A stretch of DNA of 64,000 bases from Agreia sp. Leaf283 (GCF_001422485.1 NZ_LMNF01000003.1:163443-227442); one strand, 5' to 3'. Positions 1 to 8,930 are shown, counted from the stretch's first letter. The notes: a model not told the origin generated them from the sequence alone. Program-made: numbers and translations.

Positions 1-1
1 C

Positions 2-226
2 CGCCCCGGCGCCTACCTTCGGGTCGTGACTCCAGGTGAGGTCGCGGCGGGCGACGAGGTGCGCGTGATCGAGCGCCCCGATCACGGAGTCAGTATCGCG
101 TCGTGGTTCACCGAGCGCCGCTCGGCCGACGCCGTCGCCCTTCTCGCCGCCCACGAGAGCGGTCGGCATCCGCTCGTGCCGGAGATGCTCGACTCGCTCG
201 AGGTCGCCATCGCATCGAGCCGATGA
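2..226 (+). CDS. MOSC domain protein, C-terminal fragment (5' end outside window)
   Basis: The reading frame is open from the first bases and ends at a TGA; the protein's N-terminus lies before the window. The visible residues include AYLRVVTPGEVAAGDEV followed by RPDHGVSI. This is the usual end of MOSC domains, which are sulfur-carrier domains related to the molybdenum cofactor sulfurase C-terminus. The catalytic cysteine region is not in the window. A GTG inside the frame is more likely an internal valine than a start, because the conserved residues begin before it. The next gene is convergent, 13 bases away. The family call rests on a short tail only. Confidence 0.6.
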   Translation, partial: RPGAYLRVVTPGEVAAGDEVRVIERPDHGVSIASWFTERRSADAVALLAAHESGRHPLVPEMLDSLEVAIASSR

Positions 227-239
227 GCCCCGCGGCGCG

Positions 240-1577
240 CTACTCGGCGAGGGCCGCCGCCGCGAGAAGGGCGCCGATCTGGTCGAAGTCGTCGCGCACC
301 CGGCCGGCCGTGATGCGGATGAACTGCTCGCCCGCGAGGGGTACTGCGTAGAACGAGCTGCCCGCGGCGACCTTGATTCCCGATGCGGCCAGCGACAGGA
401 TCGCGGCCTTCTCGTCACGCACCCGCAGCCACGTGTTGATGCCGTCGGAGGGGGAGTGGTCGGCGCCATTGCGCACGAGCGCTTCGGAAAGCGCGCGCTG
501 CCTCGCGTGGTACACCCGCCTCGCCTCGGAGATCTGGGTGACGCTGGGAGACGCGGTGAGCAGCTGGTAGAGGATCGTCTGCAGCATGCGCGAGGTCCAG
601 CCCGGGCCCACGATGCGTTTCGCGATGACCCGGTCGATGATGGCGGTCGGCCCGCCCAGGGCGCCGATGCGCAGATCGGGGCCGTGCGACTTCGCGAAGC
701 TGCGCACGTGCAGCGTGCGATGCGGAAACCACTCTCCGAGGCTGAACGCGGGACCAGTCGTGATCTCGCCCGAGTGGTCGTCCTCGATGATCACCGGGTC
801 GCAGATGTGCGACTTCGAGCGGATGACCCGCGCCAGTTCGCGCGCACGCTCGGCCGTGAGCGACACGCCCGTGGGGTTCTGCGCCCGGGGCTGGATGATG
901 ATGGCCGCGGGATTGAGGTCGAGTGCGGCCGAGAGCAACTCGGGCCTCATGCCCTGCGAGTCGATGGCCACGGGGATCGCCTCCGCGCCGAGCTGCTCCA
1001 GCAGGTCGAGAAAAGCCGGGAATCCGGGGTCCTCGACGACGACCCTGTCGCCGTACCGCACGATCGCCTCGAGCGACCGGCTGATCGCATCCAGTGCCCC
1101 GTCGAGAATCGTGAGGCTCGCGGGCACGAAGGGCCAGGATGCGCGCAGCTGCCTCTCGAGGTCGGGCAGCACGCGCATGTCGAGGTAGCTGGCCGTGTCT
1201 GCGCGGGTCGGAACGTGGCCGAGCGCGAGCGCGAGGTCGGGAAGCAGGAGGGGGTCGGGTGTGCCGGTGGAGAGGTCGAGTCGGGCGACGACATGCGAAC
1301 CCGCGAGCTCGCCGAAGTGGGGCGGCATCCAGGCGGTCGACGCCTCGAGCACGTAGCTGCCGGCGCGACCCCGTGAGTTGATGAGCCCCACCTTCGACAA
1401 GGCCTGCCACGCGTTGCTGACCGTGGCCGGGCTCACCCCGAGGGCGGCGGCGACATCCCGCACCGTCGGCAGCCGTTCTCCCGAGCGGAGTGCACCCCCG
1501 CGGATGAGCCGCGAGATCGCGGAGGCGATTCCCTCGGGCGTCTTCGCCTCGACGGCATCGATGATGGTCTCGAGCAC
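240..1577 (-). CDS. MocR/PdxR-type GntR regulator with aminotransferase domain
   Basis: A 445-residue transcription factor. An N-terminal GntR winged helix (about residues 14-77, with RLPTVRDVAAALGVS and SPATVSNAWQAL) is joined to a class I aminotransferase-like domain. The PLP-binding lysine is K296 in SFAKSHGPDLRIG, and AQNPTG at about 232-237 is the usual cofactor-pocket motif. Proteins of this type sense amino-acid or vitamin B6-like ligands and usually control a neighbouring operon. It is divergent from the pyrimidine/hydantoin operon, with 194 bases between the starts, so it is the likely local regulator. An effector such as beta-alanine or a related amino acid would fit the operon but is inference. 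Confidence 0.88.
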   Translation of the reverse strand: MLETIIDAVEAKTPEGIASAISRLIRGGALRSGERLPTVRDVAAALGVSPATVSNAWQALSKVGLINSRGRAGSYVLEASTAWMPPHFGELAGSHVVARLDLSTGTPDPLLLPDLALALGHVPTRADTASYLDMRVLPDLERQLRASWPFVPASLTILDGALDAISRSLEAIVRYGDRVVVEDPGFPAFLDLLEQLGAEAIPVAIDSQGMRPELLSAALDLNPAAIIIQPRAQNPTGVSLTAERARELARVIRSKSHICDPVIIEDDHSGEITTGPAFSLGEWFPHRTLHVRSFAKSHGPDLRIGALGGPTAIIDRVIAKRIVGPGWTSRMLQTILYQLLTASPSVTQISEARRVYHARQRALSEALVRNGADHSPSDGINTWLRVRDEKAAILSLAASGIKVAAGSSFYAVPLAGEQFIRITAGRVRDDFDQIGALLAAAALAE

Positions 1578-1627
1578 TGCGGCCGTCCTTTCTCGATGGA
1601 CTGAACTCTTGACTTATTTACGCCGAC

Positions 1628-1657
1628 GTCACAATCTGAAATCTAAGAGAAATGTTC
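1628..1657 (+). promoter_or_regulatory. candidate GlnR-like box and GAAATGTTC element upstream of the pyrimidine operon
   Basis: GTCACAATCTGAAATC at 1628-1643 fits a loose GTnAC-n6-RWWWC pattern resembling actinobacterial GlnR boxes. CTAAGAGAAATGTTC at 1643-1657 closely resembles CTAACATGAAATGTTC at 33097-33112. Both lie between the divergent MocR gene and the operon start at 1772. The identity of the binding protein is inference. Confidence 0.3.
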
Positions 1658-1771
1658 AACCCCGACAATAACAAAACGGGACCTGAGCACACAGTGGCTG
1701 CGTCGCCTCCTCACGGCTGGCACGGAGCCCTGCTCCGCCCGGCTCGAACGCTTCAGCGAGAGGACGATGCA

Positions 1772-2620
1772 ATGACGGTAGTACGTGCAGCACTCACCCA
1801 GGCGACATGGACGGGTGACAAAGAGTCGATGATCGCCAAGCACGAGCAGTTCGTGCGCGACGCGGCGGCCCAGGGCGTGCAGGTCATCTGCTTCCAGGAG
1901 CTGTTCTACGGGCCCTACTTCGGCATCATCCAGGACGCGAAGTACTACGACTACGCTGAGGCCGCAGACGGCCCGACGGTGCAGCGGTTCCAGGCGCTCG
2001 CCAAGGAACTCTCGATGGTCATCGTGCTGCCGATCTACGAGGAGGAGCAGCCGGGCGTTCTCTACAACACGGCCGTCGTCGTCGACGCCGACGGAACCGT
2101 GCTGGGCAAGTACCGCAAGCACCACATCCCGAACCTGCAGCAGTTCTGGGAGAAGTTCTACTTCCGCCCCGGCAACCTCGGCTACCCGGTCTTCGACACG
2201 GCCGTCGGCAAGGTCGGCGTGTACATCTGCTACGACCGCCACTTCCCCGAGGGATGGCGTGAGCTCGGCCTCAACGGCGCGCAGATCGTGTTCAACCCGT
2301 CGGCCACGAAGCCCGGCCTGTCGAACCGCCTGTGGGAGCTCGAACAGCCCGCGGCTGCGGCGGCGAACCAGTACTACATCGGCGCGAACAACCGCATCGG
2401 CACCGAGACCGAGGAGTTCGGCGACGACGCCGTGACCTTCTACGGCAGCTCGTACTTCGTCGACCCGCGTGGCAACTTCGTCGGAGACGTCGCGTCGACC
2501 GACACTGAGGAGATCGTCGTGCGCGACCTCGACCTCGAGGTGCTGCGCGAGGTGCGCAACTCCTGGCAGTTCTACCGCGATCGCCGCCCGGACTCCTACC
2601 TGGCGACGGTCGCACCGTAA
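1772..2620 (+). CDS. beta-ureidopropionase / N-carbamoyl amino acid amidohydrolase (nitrilase superfamily)
   Basis: A 282-residue carbon-nitrogen hydrolase. The catalytic Glu-Lys-Cys triad is visible: E43 in CFQELFYGPYF, K116 in KYRKHHIP and C153 in GVYICYDRHFPE. This family hydrolyses N-carbamoyl-beta-alanine (or N-carbamoyl amino acids) to the free amino acid, CO2 and ammonia, the third step of reductive pyrimidine breakdown. The ATG at 1772 is chosen because a purine-rich AGCGAGAGG site lies about 8 bases before it and the family starts at this point. An upstream in-frame ATG at 1652 would add 40 residues unlike the family. First gene of an operon, 14 bases before the hydantoinase. Confidence 0.88.
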   Translation: MTVVRAALTQATWTGDKESMIAKHEQFVRDAAAQGVQVICFQELFYGPYFGIIQDAKYYDYAEAADGPTVQRFQALAKELSMVIVLPIYEEEQPGVLYNTAVVVDADGTVLGKYRKHHIPNLQQFWEKFYFRPGNLGYPVFDTAVGKVGVYICYDRHFPEGWRELGLNGAQIVFNPSATKPGLSNRLWELEQPAAAAANQYYIGANNRIGTETEEFGDDAVTFYGSSYFVDPRGNFVGDVASTDTEEIVVRDLDLEVLREVRNSWQFYRDRRPDSYLATVAP

Positions 2621-2634
2621 GGAAAGGGGACATC

Positions 2635-4056
2635 ATGGCAACGACGCTGATCACCGGGGGAACGGTCGTCTCATCGACCGGTCGCGGCCGAGCAGACGTT
2701 CTCATCGACGGCGAGAGGATCGCCGCCGTGCTCGAACCCGGTTCGGTGCTGCTCGGCACCGACCTCACCTCCGCCGTCGACACGGTCATCGACGCCACCG
2801 GCAAGTACGTGATCCCGGGCGGAATCGACGCGCACACGCACATGCAGATGCCGTTCGGCGGCACCGAGGCATCCGACACGTTCGAGACCGGAACCCGGGC
2901 CGCGGCCTGGGGAGGCACGACGACGATCGTCGACTTCGCCATCCAGTCGTACGGCGAGCGGGTTCAGGATGGCCTGGCGGCGTGGCACGAGAAGGCGGCC
3001 GGCAACTGCGCCATCGACTACGGATTCCACCAGATCATCGGAGACGTCAACGAGGAGTCGTTGCGGGCGATGGACGGCCTGCTCGACGAGGGCGTGTCGA
3101 GCTTCAAGCTCTTCATGGCCTACCCGGGCGTGTTCCTGAGCAACGACGGGCAGATCCTCCAGGCGATGCAGAAGTCGGCGGCCACCGGCCTCATGACGAT
3201 GATGCACGCCGAGAACGGGTCGGCCATCGACGTGTTCGCTCAGCAGCTCGTGAAAGACGGCTACACCGAGCCCTACTACCACGGCGTCTCCCGCCCGTGG
3301 CAGATGGAGGAGGAGGCCACGCACCGCGCGATCATGCTCGCCAACCTCACCGGTGCGCCGCTCTACGTGGTGCACGTCTCGGCGAAGCAGGCCGTGGGCC
3401 AGATCGCCACGGCCCGCGACAACGGCCAGAACGTCTACGGCGAGACCTGCCCGCAGTACTTGTACCTGTCACTCGAAGACAACCTGGGGGCCGAGGGCTT
3501 CGAGGGTGCCAAGTGGGTGTGCTCCACGCCGCTGCGCTCCAAGCACGAGCACCACCAGGACCAGCTGTGGCAGGCGCTGCGCACCAACGACATTCAGATG
3601 GTCTCGACCGACCACTGCCCCTTCTGCATGAAGGGCCAGAAGGAGCTCGGCATCGGCAACTTCACCAAGATCCCCAACGGAATCGGCTCGGTCGAGCACC
3701 GCATGGACCTGCTCTACCAGGGCGTCGTCAACGGCCACATCTCGTTGGAACGCTGGGTCGAGATCACCTCGACCACGCCGGCGCGCATGTTCGGCATGTA
3801 CGGCAAGAAGGGCGTCATCCAGCCCGGTGCCGACGCCGACATCCTCGTCTACGACCCCAACGGGCACACGTCGATCGGCTACGAGAAGACGCACCACATG
3901 AACCTCGACTACTCCGCGTACGAGGGCTATGAGATCGACGGCCACGTCGACACCGTGCTCTCGCGCGGAAAAGTCGTGGTCGACGACAACCAGTATCTCG
4001 GCGCCAAGGGCGACGGCAGATTCATCAAACGCGGCCTCTCGCAGTACCTCATCTAA
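2635..4056 (+). CDS. hydA: dihydropyrimidinase / hydantoinase
   Basis: A 473-residue cyclic amidohydrolase of the usual length. Metal ligands are visible as H67 and H69 in GGIDAHTHMQMP, the carboxylated lysine K158 in SSFKLFMAYPG, H191 in MMHAENG, a later His in VVHVSAKQ and Asp in STDHCPF. The enzyme opens 5,6-dihydropyrimidine or hydantoin rings to N-carbamoyl amino acids, the substrates of the preceding gene product. A strong AAGGAAAGGGG ribosome site precedes the ATG. It lies in the same operon as the carbamoylase and an NMT1/THI5-type importer. Whether the natural substrate is dihydrouracil, dihydrothymine or a hydantoin cannot be told from sequence. Confidence 0.92.
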   Translation: MATTLITGGTVVSSTGRGRADVLIDGERIAAVLEPGSVLLGTDLTSAVDTVIDATGKYVIPGGIDAHTHMQMPFGGTEASDTFETGTRAAAWGGTTTIVDFAIQSYGERVQDGLAAWHEKAAGNCAIDYGFHQIIGDVNEESLRAMDGLLDEGVSSFKLFMAYPGVFLSNDGQILQAMQKSAATGLMTMMHAENGSAIDVFAQQLVKDGYTEPYYHGVSRPWQMEEEATHRAIMLANLTGAPLYVVHVSAKQAVGQIATARDNGQNVYGETCPQYLYLSLEDNLGAEGFEGAKWVCSTPLRSKHEHHQDQLWQALRTNDIQMVSTDHCPFCMKGQKELGIGNFTKIPNGIGSVEHRMDLLYQGVVNGHISLERWVEITSTTPARMFGMYGKKGVIQPGADADILVYDPNGHTSIGYEKTHHMNLDYSAYEGYEIDGHVDTVLSRGKVVVDDNQYLGAKGDGRFIKRGLSQYLI

Positions 4057-4066
4057 AGGACCACGC

Positions 4067-5083
4067 ATGGAATTCGGCGCAGTACTCCAGACCAACCCGC
4101 CCGCCTCTCGAACGGTGCACCTCGCGAAGCTCGCAGAGCAGCACGGCTTCGAATACGTGTGGACGTTCGACTCGCACCTGCTGTGGCAGGAGCCGTACGT
4201 GATCTACAGCCAGATCCTCAACGAGACCCATCGTGTGAAGGTCGGCCCCATGGTCACGAACCCGGCCACGCGCGACTGGACCGTGACGGCCTCTCTCTAC
4301 GCCACGCTCAACGAGATGTACGGCAACCGCACCATCATGGGTATCGGCCGGGGCGACTCGGCGGTGCGCGTCACGAACGGCGCCCCGACGACGCTCAAGT
4401 CGCTGCGCGAGTCGATCCACGTCATCCGCGAGCTGGCGAACTCGCGACCCGTCGAGTACAACGGCGCCGAGTTGCGGTTCCCGTGGAGCGTCGGCAGCGA
4501 ACTGGATGTCTGGGTCGCCGCATACGGTCCGCTCGCGTTGAAACTCACGGGCGAGGTGGGAGACGGCTTCATCTTGCAGCTGGCCGACCTCGACATCGCC
4601 GAGTGGATGATCAAGACGGTGCGCGCCGCTGCGGAGAACGTCGGACGCGACCCCGACTCCATCGCCTTCTGCGTCGCCGCCCCGATGTACATCGGCGACG
4701 ACTGGGAGCACATGCGCGACCAGTGCCGCTGGTTCGGCGGCATGGTGGGCAACCACGTGGCCGACATCGTGTCGAAGTACGGGGCCGACTCTTCGGTTCC
4801 GACCGCGCTCACCGACTACATCAAAGACCGCGAGGGCTACGACTACAACGAGCACGGCCGCGCCGGCAACAGCCACACGGCGTTCGTGCCCGATGAGATC
4901 GTCGACCGCTTCTGCCTGCTGGGCACCGCCGACGACCACATCGAGAAGCTGAAGAAGCTGAAGGACATCGGTGTGACCCAGTTCGCCGGCTACCTGCAGC
5001 ACGACAACAAGGAGGAGACCCTCCGCGTGTACGGCGAGACGGTGATCCCCGCGCTCAAAGAGCACATCACGGCCAAGGCATGA
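4067..5083 (+). CDS. LLM-class (luciferase-like) F420-type oxidoreductase
   Basis: A 338-residue luciferase-like TIM-barrel protein beginning MEFGAVLQTNPP. It contains TFDSHLLWQEPYVIYSQI, GPMVTNPATRDWTV and TIMGIGRGDSAVR, which place it near the methylene-tetrahydromethanopterin reductase (Mer)-like F420-dependent branch. The start is the ATG at 4067, 10 bases after the hydantoinase stop and preceded by AAAGGA. It overlaps the permease gene by four bases (ATGA). Family members often accompany dihydropyrimidinase genes. No dihydropyrimidine dehydrogenase is present in the window, so it may supply the ring-reducing or another redox step; that role is inference, and FMN use cannot be excluded. 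Confidence 0.82.
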   Translation: MEFGAVLQTNPPASRTVHLAKLAEQHGFEYVWTFDSHLLWQEPYVIYSQILNETHRVKVGPMVTNPATRDWTVTASLYATLNEMYGNRTIMGIGRGDSAVRVTNGAPTTLKSLRESIHVIRELANSRPVEYNGAELRFPWSVGSELDVWVAAYGPLALKLTGEVGDGFILQLADLDIAEWMIKTVRAAAENVGRDPDSIAFCVAAPMYIGDDWEHMRDQCRWFGGMVGNHVADIVSKYGADSSVPTALTDYIKDREGYDYNEHGRAGNSHTAFVPDEIVDRFCLLGTADDHIEKLKKLKDIGVTQFAGYLQHDNKEETLRVYGETVIPALKEHITAKA

Positions 5084-5964
5084 CCCGAACCGGCTCGCCG
5101 CTCGCCCGCCGCGTACTCCTCGGGGTGCTCGGGGTCGTCGTGCTGGCCGCCGTCTGGGAGCTCTACAAGGCGCTCGGCCCGGCGACCGGGGTGATGATCG
5201 GCGACCTCACCGTGCTGCCGCGCACCAGCGACCTCGCGATGCCTCATGTGTGGGACATGGTCGCCCGGCTCTTCCGCCCCGTTCGCTCGGCGGGCGACGA
5301 CGAGCTCATGTGGCAGGCCGTGCTCAAGGCGTCGTTCTTCAGCCTGGGCGTGGCGGCGGTGGGCTGGCTCGTCGGCGTGGTCGTGGGCATGCTGCTCGCG
5401 ATCGTCATGCAGCGCTTCCGCACGGCCGAGTCGGCGCTGCTCCCGTGGATCGTGCTCAGCCAGACCGTTCCCCTCATCGCCATCGCCCCGCTGGTCAAGC
5501 GCTGGGGGTCGCAGATCGAGGTCGGCGACTTCAGCTGGGAGAACTGGATGTCGGTGGCGCTCATCGCCTCGTACCTCGCGTTCTTCCCCGTGTCGATCGG
5601 TGCGCTCCGCGGCCTGGAGTCGCCCGACGTCAACCACGTCGAACTCATGCGCACCTACTCGGTGGGCTGGTGGGCGACGCTCATCAGGCTGCGCCTGCCG
5701 GCCAGCGTGCCTTACCTCCTGCCCGCCCTGCGCCTCGCGGCCGCCAATGCCGTCATCGGCACGGTCGTCGCCGAGGTGTCCATCGGCCTGCGCGGCGGCA
5801 TCGGCCGCATGATCGTGGAGTACGCCGCGGCGGCCGGCGGAGACCCCGCCAAGCCGTGGGCGCCCATCTTCGGGGCCGTCGTCGTCGGCCTCCTGGCCGC
5901 GGGGGTGGTGGCCCTGATCGGCCTCGCCCTCACCCGTTACCGTCGAGGAGAGACCCCCGCATGA
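5080..5964 (+). CDS. ABC transporter permease (SsuC/TauC-like)
   Basis: A 294-residue inner-membrane permease of the BPD_transp_1 family. It has an N-terminal membrane segment (RVLLGVLGVVVLAAVWELY), several further hydrophobic segments and the permease loop EAA-like region around LRGLESPDVNHVELMRTY. It starts at an ATG overlapping the previous stop. The ATPase gene overlaps its end, and a second permease follows, giving a heterodimeric permease of an NMT1/THI5-type importer. Its place in the pyrimidine operon points to uptake of a pyrimidine, hydantoin or related compound. Confidence 0.88.
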   Translation: MTRTGSPLARRVLLGVLGVVVLAAVWELYKALGPATGVMIGDLTVLPRTSDLAMPHVWDMVARLFRPVRSAGDDELMWQAVLKASFFSLGVAAVGWLVGVVVGMLLAIVMQRFRTAESALLPWIVLSQTVPLIAIAPLVKRWGSQIEVGDFSWENWMSVALIASYLAFFPVSIGALRGLESPDVNHVELMRTYSVGWWATLIRLRLPASVPYLLPALRLAAANAVIGTVVAEVSIGLRGGIGRMIVEYAAAAGGDPAKPWAPIFGAVVVGLLAAGVVALIGLALTRYRRGETPA

Positions 5965-6836
5965 GCACCGAACCCACAGAATCCGGCCAGCCCGTAGCGC
6001 AGGGCCAGCCCGTCGCATCCGCCCGGCCCCCGGCCGTGTCTGTCGCCGGTGTGAGCAAGGTGTTCGCGTCGCGCAAAGGCACGGATGTGACGGCGCTCGA
6101 GGCCGTCGATCTCACGATCGCGCCGGGCGAGTTCGTGTCGCTCATCGGGCCGTCGGGATGCGGCAAGTCGACGCTGCTGCGTCTCATCGCCGACCTCGAC
6201 ACCCCCACGAGTGGATCGATCGAGGTGTTCGGCAAGACCGCCAGGGAGGCCCGCATCGATCAGGCCTACGGCATCGCCTTCCAGCAGGCGGGCCTGCTGC
6301 CGTGGCGCACCGTTCGCGCGAACATCGAGCTGCCGCTCGAGCTGCACAAGGTCGGCAAGGCCGCTCGCGCGGCGCGTTCGTCGGAACTGCTCGCCCTCGT
6401 CGGTCTCTCCGACTTCGCCGACAAGTACCCCGACCAGCTGTCGGGCGGCATGCAGCAGAGGGTGGCCATCGCCCGCTCCCTCGCCGAGAGCCCGGGACTG
6501 CTGCTGATGGACGAGCCGTTCGGTGCCCTCGACGAGATGACTCGCGAGCGCATGCAGACCGAGCTCGTGCGCATCTGCGCCGAGACCGGTGCCGCCGTCG
6601 TCTTCGTCACGCACTCGATCCCCGAAGCGGTCTTCCTCTCGAACAGGGTGGTCGTGATGTCGCCCCGGCCGGGTCGCATTCGCGACATCATCGCGGTCGA
6701 CCTGGGACGCGCCGAGGGGCGCGACGAGGGGCTGCGCGAGGCCGACAGCTTCTTCGAGGCCGTGGTGTCCGTGCGCGAGAGCCTGCACGGCGAGGCCGCG
6801 GGTGCGCCGGCAGCGCGAGGGGTCGACATCCGATGA
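5961..6836 (+). CDS. ABC transporter ATP-binding protein (SsuB/TauB-like)
   Basis: A 291-residue ATPase. Visible motifs are Walker A GPSGCGKST, the Q-loop in AFQQAGLLPWRTV, signature LSGGMQQRVAIARS, Walker B LLLMDEPFGALDE and the switch His in VTHSIPEA. About 25 N-terminal residues rich in Gln/Pro/Ala precede the domain. The gene overlaps the permease before it (ATGA) and the permease after it (ATGA), so the three are translationally coupled. It powers the importer whose binding protein is encoded at 7672. Confidence 0.92.
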   Translation: MSTEPTESGQPVAQGQPVASARPPAVSVAGVSKVFASRKGTDVTALEAVDLTIAPGEFVSLIGPSGCGKSTLLRLIADLDTPTSGSIEVFGKTAREARIDQAYGIAFQQAGLLPWRTVRANIELPLELHKVGKAARAARSSELLALVGLSDFADKYPDQLSGGMQQRVAIARSLAESPGLLLMDEPFGALDEMTRERMQTELVRICAETGAAVVFVTHSIPEAVFLSNRVVVMSPRPGRIRDIIAVDLGRAEGRDEGLREADSFFEAVVSVRESLHGEAAGAPAARGVDIR

Positions 6837-7612
6837 AGCAGTCAGCCTCGCTGCCGCGCACGATCCTCGCACCCGTGCTCCTCGGGGTGCTCGCGGTCGC
6901 CCTCTGGCAGCTGGCCGTGGTCGCCCTCGAGATCAAGCCGTTCGTGCTGCCCTCGCCCGTGTCGATCGCGACCGAGTTCTCCTCGAGCGTGTCGAGTGTG
7001 TGGACGTCGAGCCTCGTCACCGGGGCGAACGCGCTCATCGGCCTGCTGATCGGCGCGATCGTAGGCATCGTCGCCGCGATCATCGCCACTGTGCTTCCGA
7101 TCACCGACGAACTGAGCGCCCCGCTGGTCGCCGCGGCATCCGTCATACCGATCGTCGCCCTCGCCCCCGTGCTGTACACGATGTTCGGCGCAGACAAGGA
7201 GACCGCGAGGCAGCTCGTGGCGGCGCTCGCGGTCTTCATTCCCGTGTACCTCAACACGCTGCGGGGCCTGCGCCAGGCCAGGCCGGTGCACCGCGACCTC
7301 ATGCGGGCATACGGCGCCTCGTCATGGCAGGCCACGCGGGCTGTCACCCTGCCGGGCGCCGTTCCGTTCCTCTTCATCGGGCTGCGGATCGCTTCGAGCC
7401 TCGCGGTGATCTCCGCGCTCATCGGCGAGTACTTCGGCGGTCCCATCGGGGGGCTCGGCAAGTCGATCACCTCGGCGGCGGCCTCGAGCAACTACTCGCT
7501 CGCCTATGCCTACGTTCTCGGCGCGATCATCCTCGGCCTGGTCTTCTACGTCGTGACCCTCGGTCTCGAGAAGATCGTCTCGCCGCACCGGGCCCCGTCG
7601 ACGGGCCCCTGA
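6833..7612 (+). CDS. ABC transporter permease (SsuC/TauC-like), second subunit
   Basis: A 259-residue membrane protein of the same family as the permease at 5080. The first membrane segment is TILAPVLLGVLAVALWQL. The PLPALIVAL-like region is VIPIVALAPVLYTMFG and the EAA loop lies around TLRGLRQARPVHRDLMRAYG. The start ATG overlaps the ATPase stop. The gene completes a two-permease, one-ATPase, one-binding-protein importer. Confidence 0.9.
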   Translation: MKQSASLPRTILAPVLLGVLAVALWQLAVVALEIKPFVLPSPVSIATEFSSSVSSVWTSSLVTGANALIGLLIGAIVGIVAAIIATVLPITDELSAPLVAAASVIPIVALAPVLYTMFGADKETARQLVAALAVFIPVYLNTLRGLRQARPVHRDLMRAYGASSWQATRAVTLPGAVPFLFIGLRIASSLAVISALIGEYFGGPIGGLGKSITSAAASSNYSLAYAYVLGAIILGLVFYVVTLGLEKIVSPHRAPSTGP

Positions 7613-7671
7613 CGACGTCCGCCGATCCCGGCGGCCCAAGCACCATTCACCGCACCAACACAGGAGGAACA

Positions 7672-8820
7672 ATGAAACACAGCAAACGCCTCATTGTCAC
7701 CGGCGCCATCGCGGCCGTCTCAGCGCTCGCGCTGGCAGGCTGCAGCTCGAGCGGCTCCGACGATTCCACCGATTCGGCGAGCGGAGAACTCACGCCGGTG
7801 ACCCTGCAGCTGCAGTGGTTCGCCCAGGCGCAGTTCGCGGGCTACTACGCCGCCCTCGACCAGGGGTACTACGAAGACGAGGGGCTCGACGTGACGATCC
7901 TCGAGGGTGGCGCAGACATCGTTCCGCAGGACGTGCTCTCGGGCGGCGACGCCGACTACGCCATCTCGTGGGTTCCGAAGGTTCTCGGCTCCATCGAACA
8001 GGGCGCCGAGATCACCGACGTCGCGCAGATCTTCGAGCGCAGCGCCACCACGCAGATCTCGATGAAGGACAAGAACATCACGACCGCGGCCGACCTGGCC
8101 GGCAAGAAGGTCGGCAGCTGGGGCTACGGCAACGAGTGGGAACTCTTCGCCGGAATGCAGAAGGCCGACGTCGCCACCGACGACATCTCGCTGGTGCAGC
8201 AGGCGTTCGACATGAACGGCTTCCTCGCCGGCGACATCGACGCGGCGCAGGCCATGACCTACAACGAGTACGCCCAGGTGCTCGAGTCGGTGAACCCGGC
8301 GACGGGCGAGCTCTTCACGCCCGACGACCTCAACGTCATTGACTGGAACGACGAGGGCACGGCCATGCTGCAGGACGCGATCTGGGCCGACTCGGCCAAG
8401 CTCGCAGACGACGACGCGTACGCCGACCAGACCGTCAAGTTCATCAAGGCCTCGATCAAGGGCTGGATCTACGCGAAGGACAACCCCGAGGAGGCTGCGG
8501 AAATCGTGACCGCCGCCGGCTCCACGCTCGGCGAGAGCCACCAGCTGTGGATGACCAACGAGGTCAACAAGCTGATCTGGCCGTCGACATCCGGCGGAAT
8601 CGGCATGATCGACGAAGACGCCTGGAAGCAGACGGTCGACATCGCCATGGGCACCAAGAACGAGACCGGCGCAACCGTCATCTCCGAGGAGCCCCCGGCG
8701 ACCGCCTACTCGAACGACTACGTCACGAAGGCTCTCGACGAGCTGAAAGAAGAAGGGGTCGACGTCGAAGGCGCCGACTTCACGCCCATCGAGGTCACCC
8801 TCAAGGCGGGTGGCGAGTAA
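7672..8820 (+). CDS. NMT1/THI5-type substrate-binding lipoprotein
   Basis: A 382-residue periplasmic-type binding protein anchored as a lipoprotein. A basic N-terminus (MKHSKR), a hydrophobic stretch and the lipobox LALAGC are followed by a Ser/Asp-rich linker. The mature part begins with VTLQLQWFAQAQFAGYYAA, typical of NMT1/THI5-like proteins that bind thiamine-pyrimidine precursors, hydantoins or related rings. A strong AGGAGG site lies just before the ATG. Probable specificity for a pyrimidine or hydantoin follows from the operon only. Confidence 0.9.
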   Translation: MKHSKRLIVTGAIAAVSALALAGCSSSGSDDSTDSASGELTPVTLQLQWFAQAQFAGYYAALDQGYYEDEGLDVTILEGGADIVPQDVLSGGDADYAISWVPKVLGSIEQGAEITDVAQIFERSATTQISMKDKNITTAADLAGKKVGSWGYGNEWELFAGMQKADVATDDISLVQQAFDMNGFLAGDIDAAQAMTYNEYAQVLESVNPATGELFTPDDLNVIDWNDEGTAMLQDAIWADSAKLADDDAYADQTVKFIKASIKGWIYAKDNPEEAAEIVTAAGSTLGESHQLWMTNEVNKLIWPSTSGGIGMIDEDAWKQTVDIAMGTKNETGATVISEEPPATAYSNDYVTKALDELKEEGVDVEGADFTPIEVTLKAGGE

Positions 8821-8842
8821 CACCAGCGTCACCATCACCATC

Positions 8843-8903
8843 GTTCCCTGAGCCCGTCGAAGGGAGCCCGTCGAAGGGCTTCCCTTCGGCGGGCTCAGGG
8901 AAC
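8843..8903. repeat. 22-bp repeat pair forming a long intercistronic hairpin
   Basis: GTTCCCTGAGCCCG at 8843 and CGGGCTCAGGGAAC ending at 8903 are perfect inverted copies. The match extends to 21 of 22 bases through the adjoining CGAAGGG. A partial extra copy lies in the loop. The core is the same family as the copies at 21983-22251. It sits between the binding-protein and aminotransferase genes and may act as a terminator, attenuator or mRNA stabiliser. Confidence 0.8.
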
Positions 8904-8930
8904 GCAACACAGAAAGAACAGGCACCACAC

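Noticed and set aside
415-1410. Long open frame on the minus strand inside the MocR gene
   Set aside because: Arg/Pro/His-rich translation typical of high-GC frame shadows; the MocR frame has clear domains.
1652-1771. Upstream ATG giving a 322-residue beta-ureidopropionase
   Set aside because: The extra 40 residues are unlike the family, and the ATG at 1772 has a ribosome site at the right distance.
3929-4066. Upstream start for the F420-type oxidoreductase inside hydA
   Set aside because: The conserved N-terminus MEFGAVLQTN begins at the ATG at 4067 with its own ribosome site.
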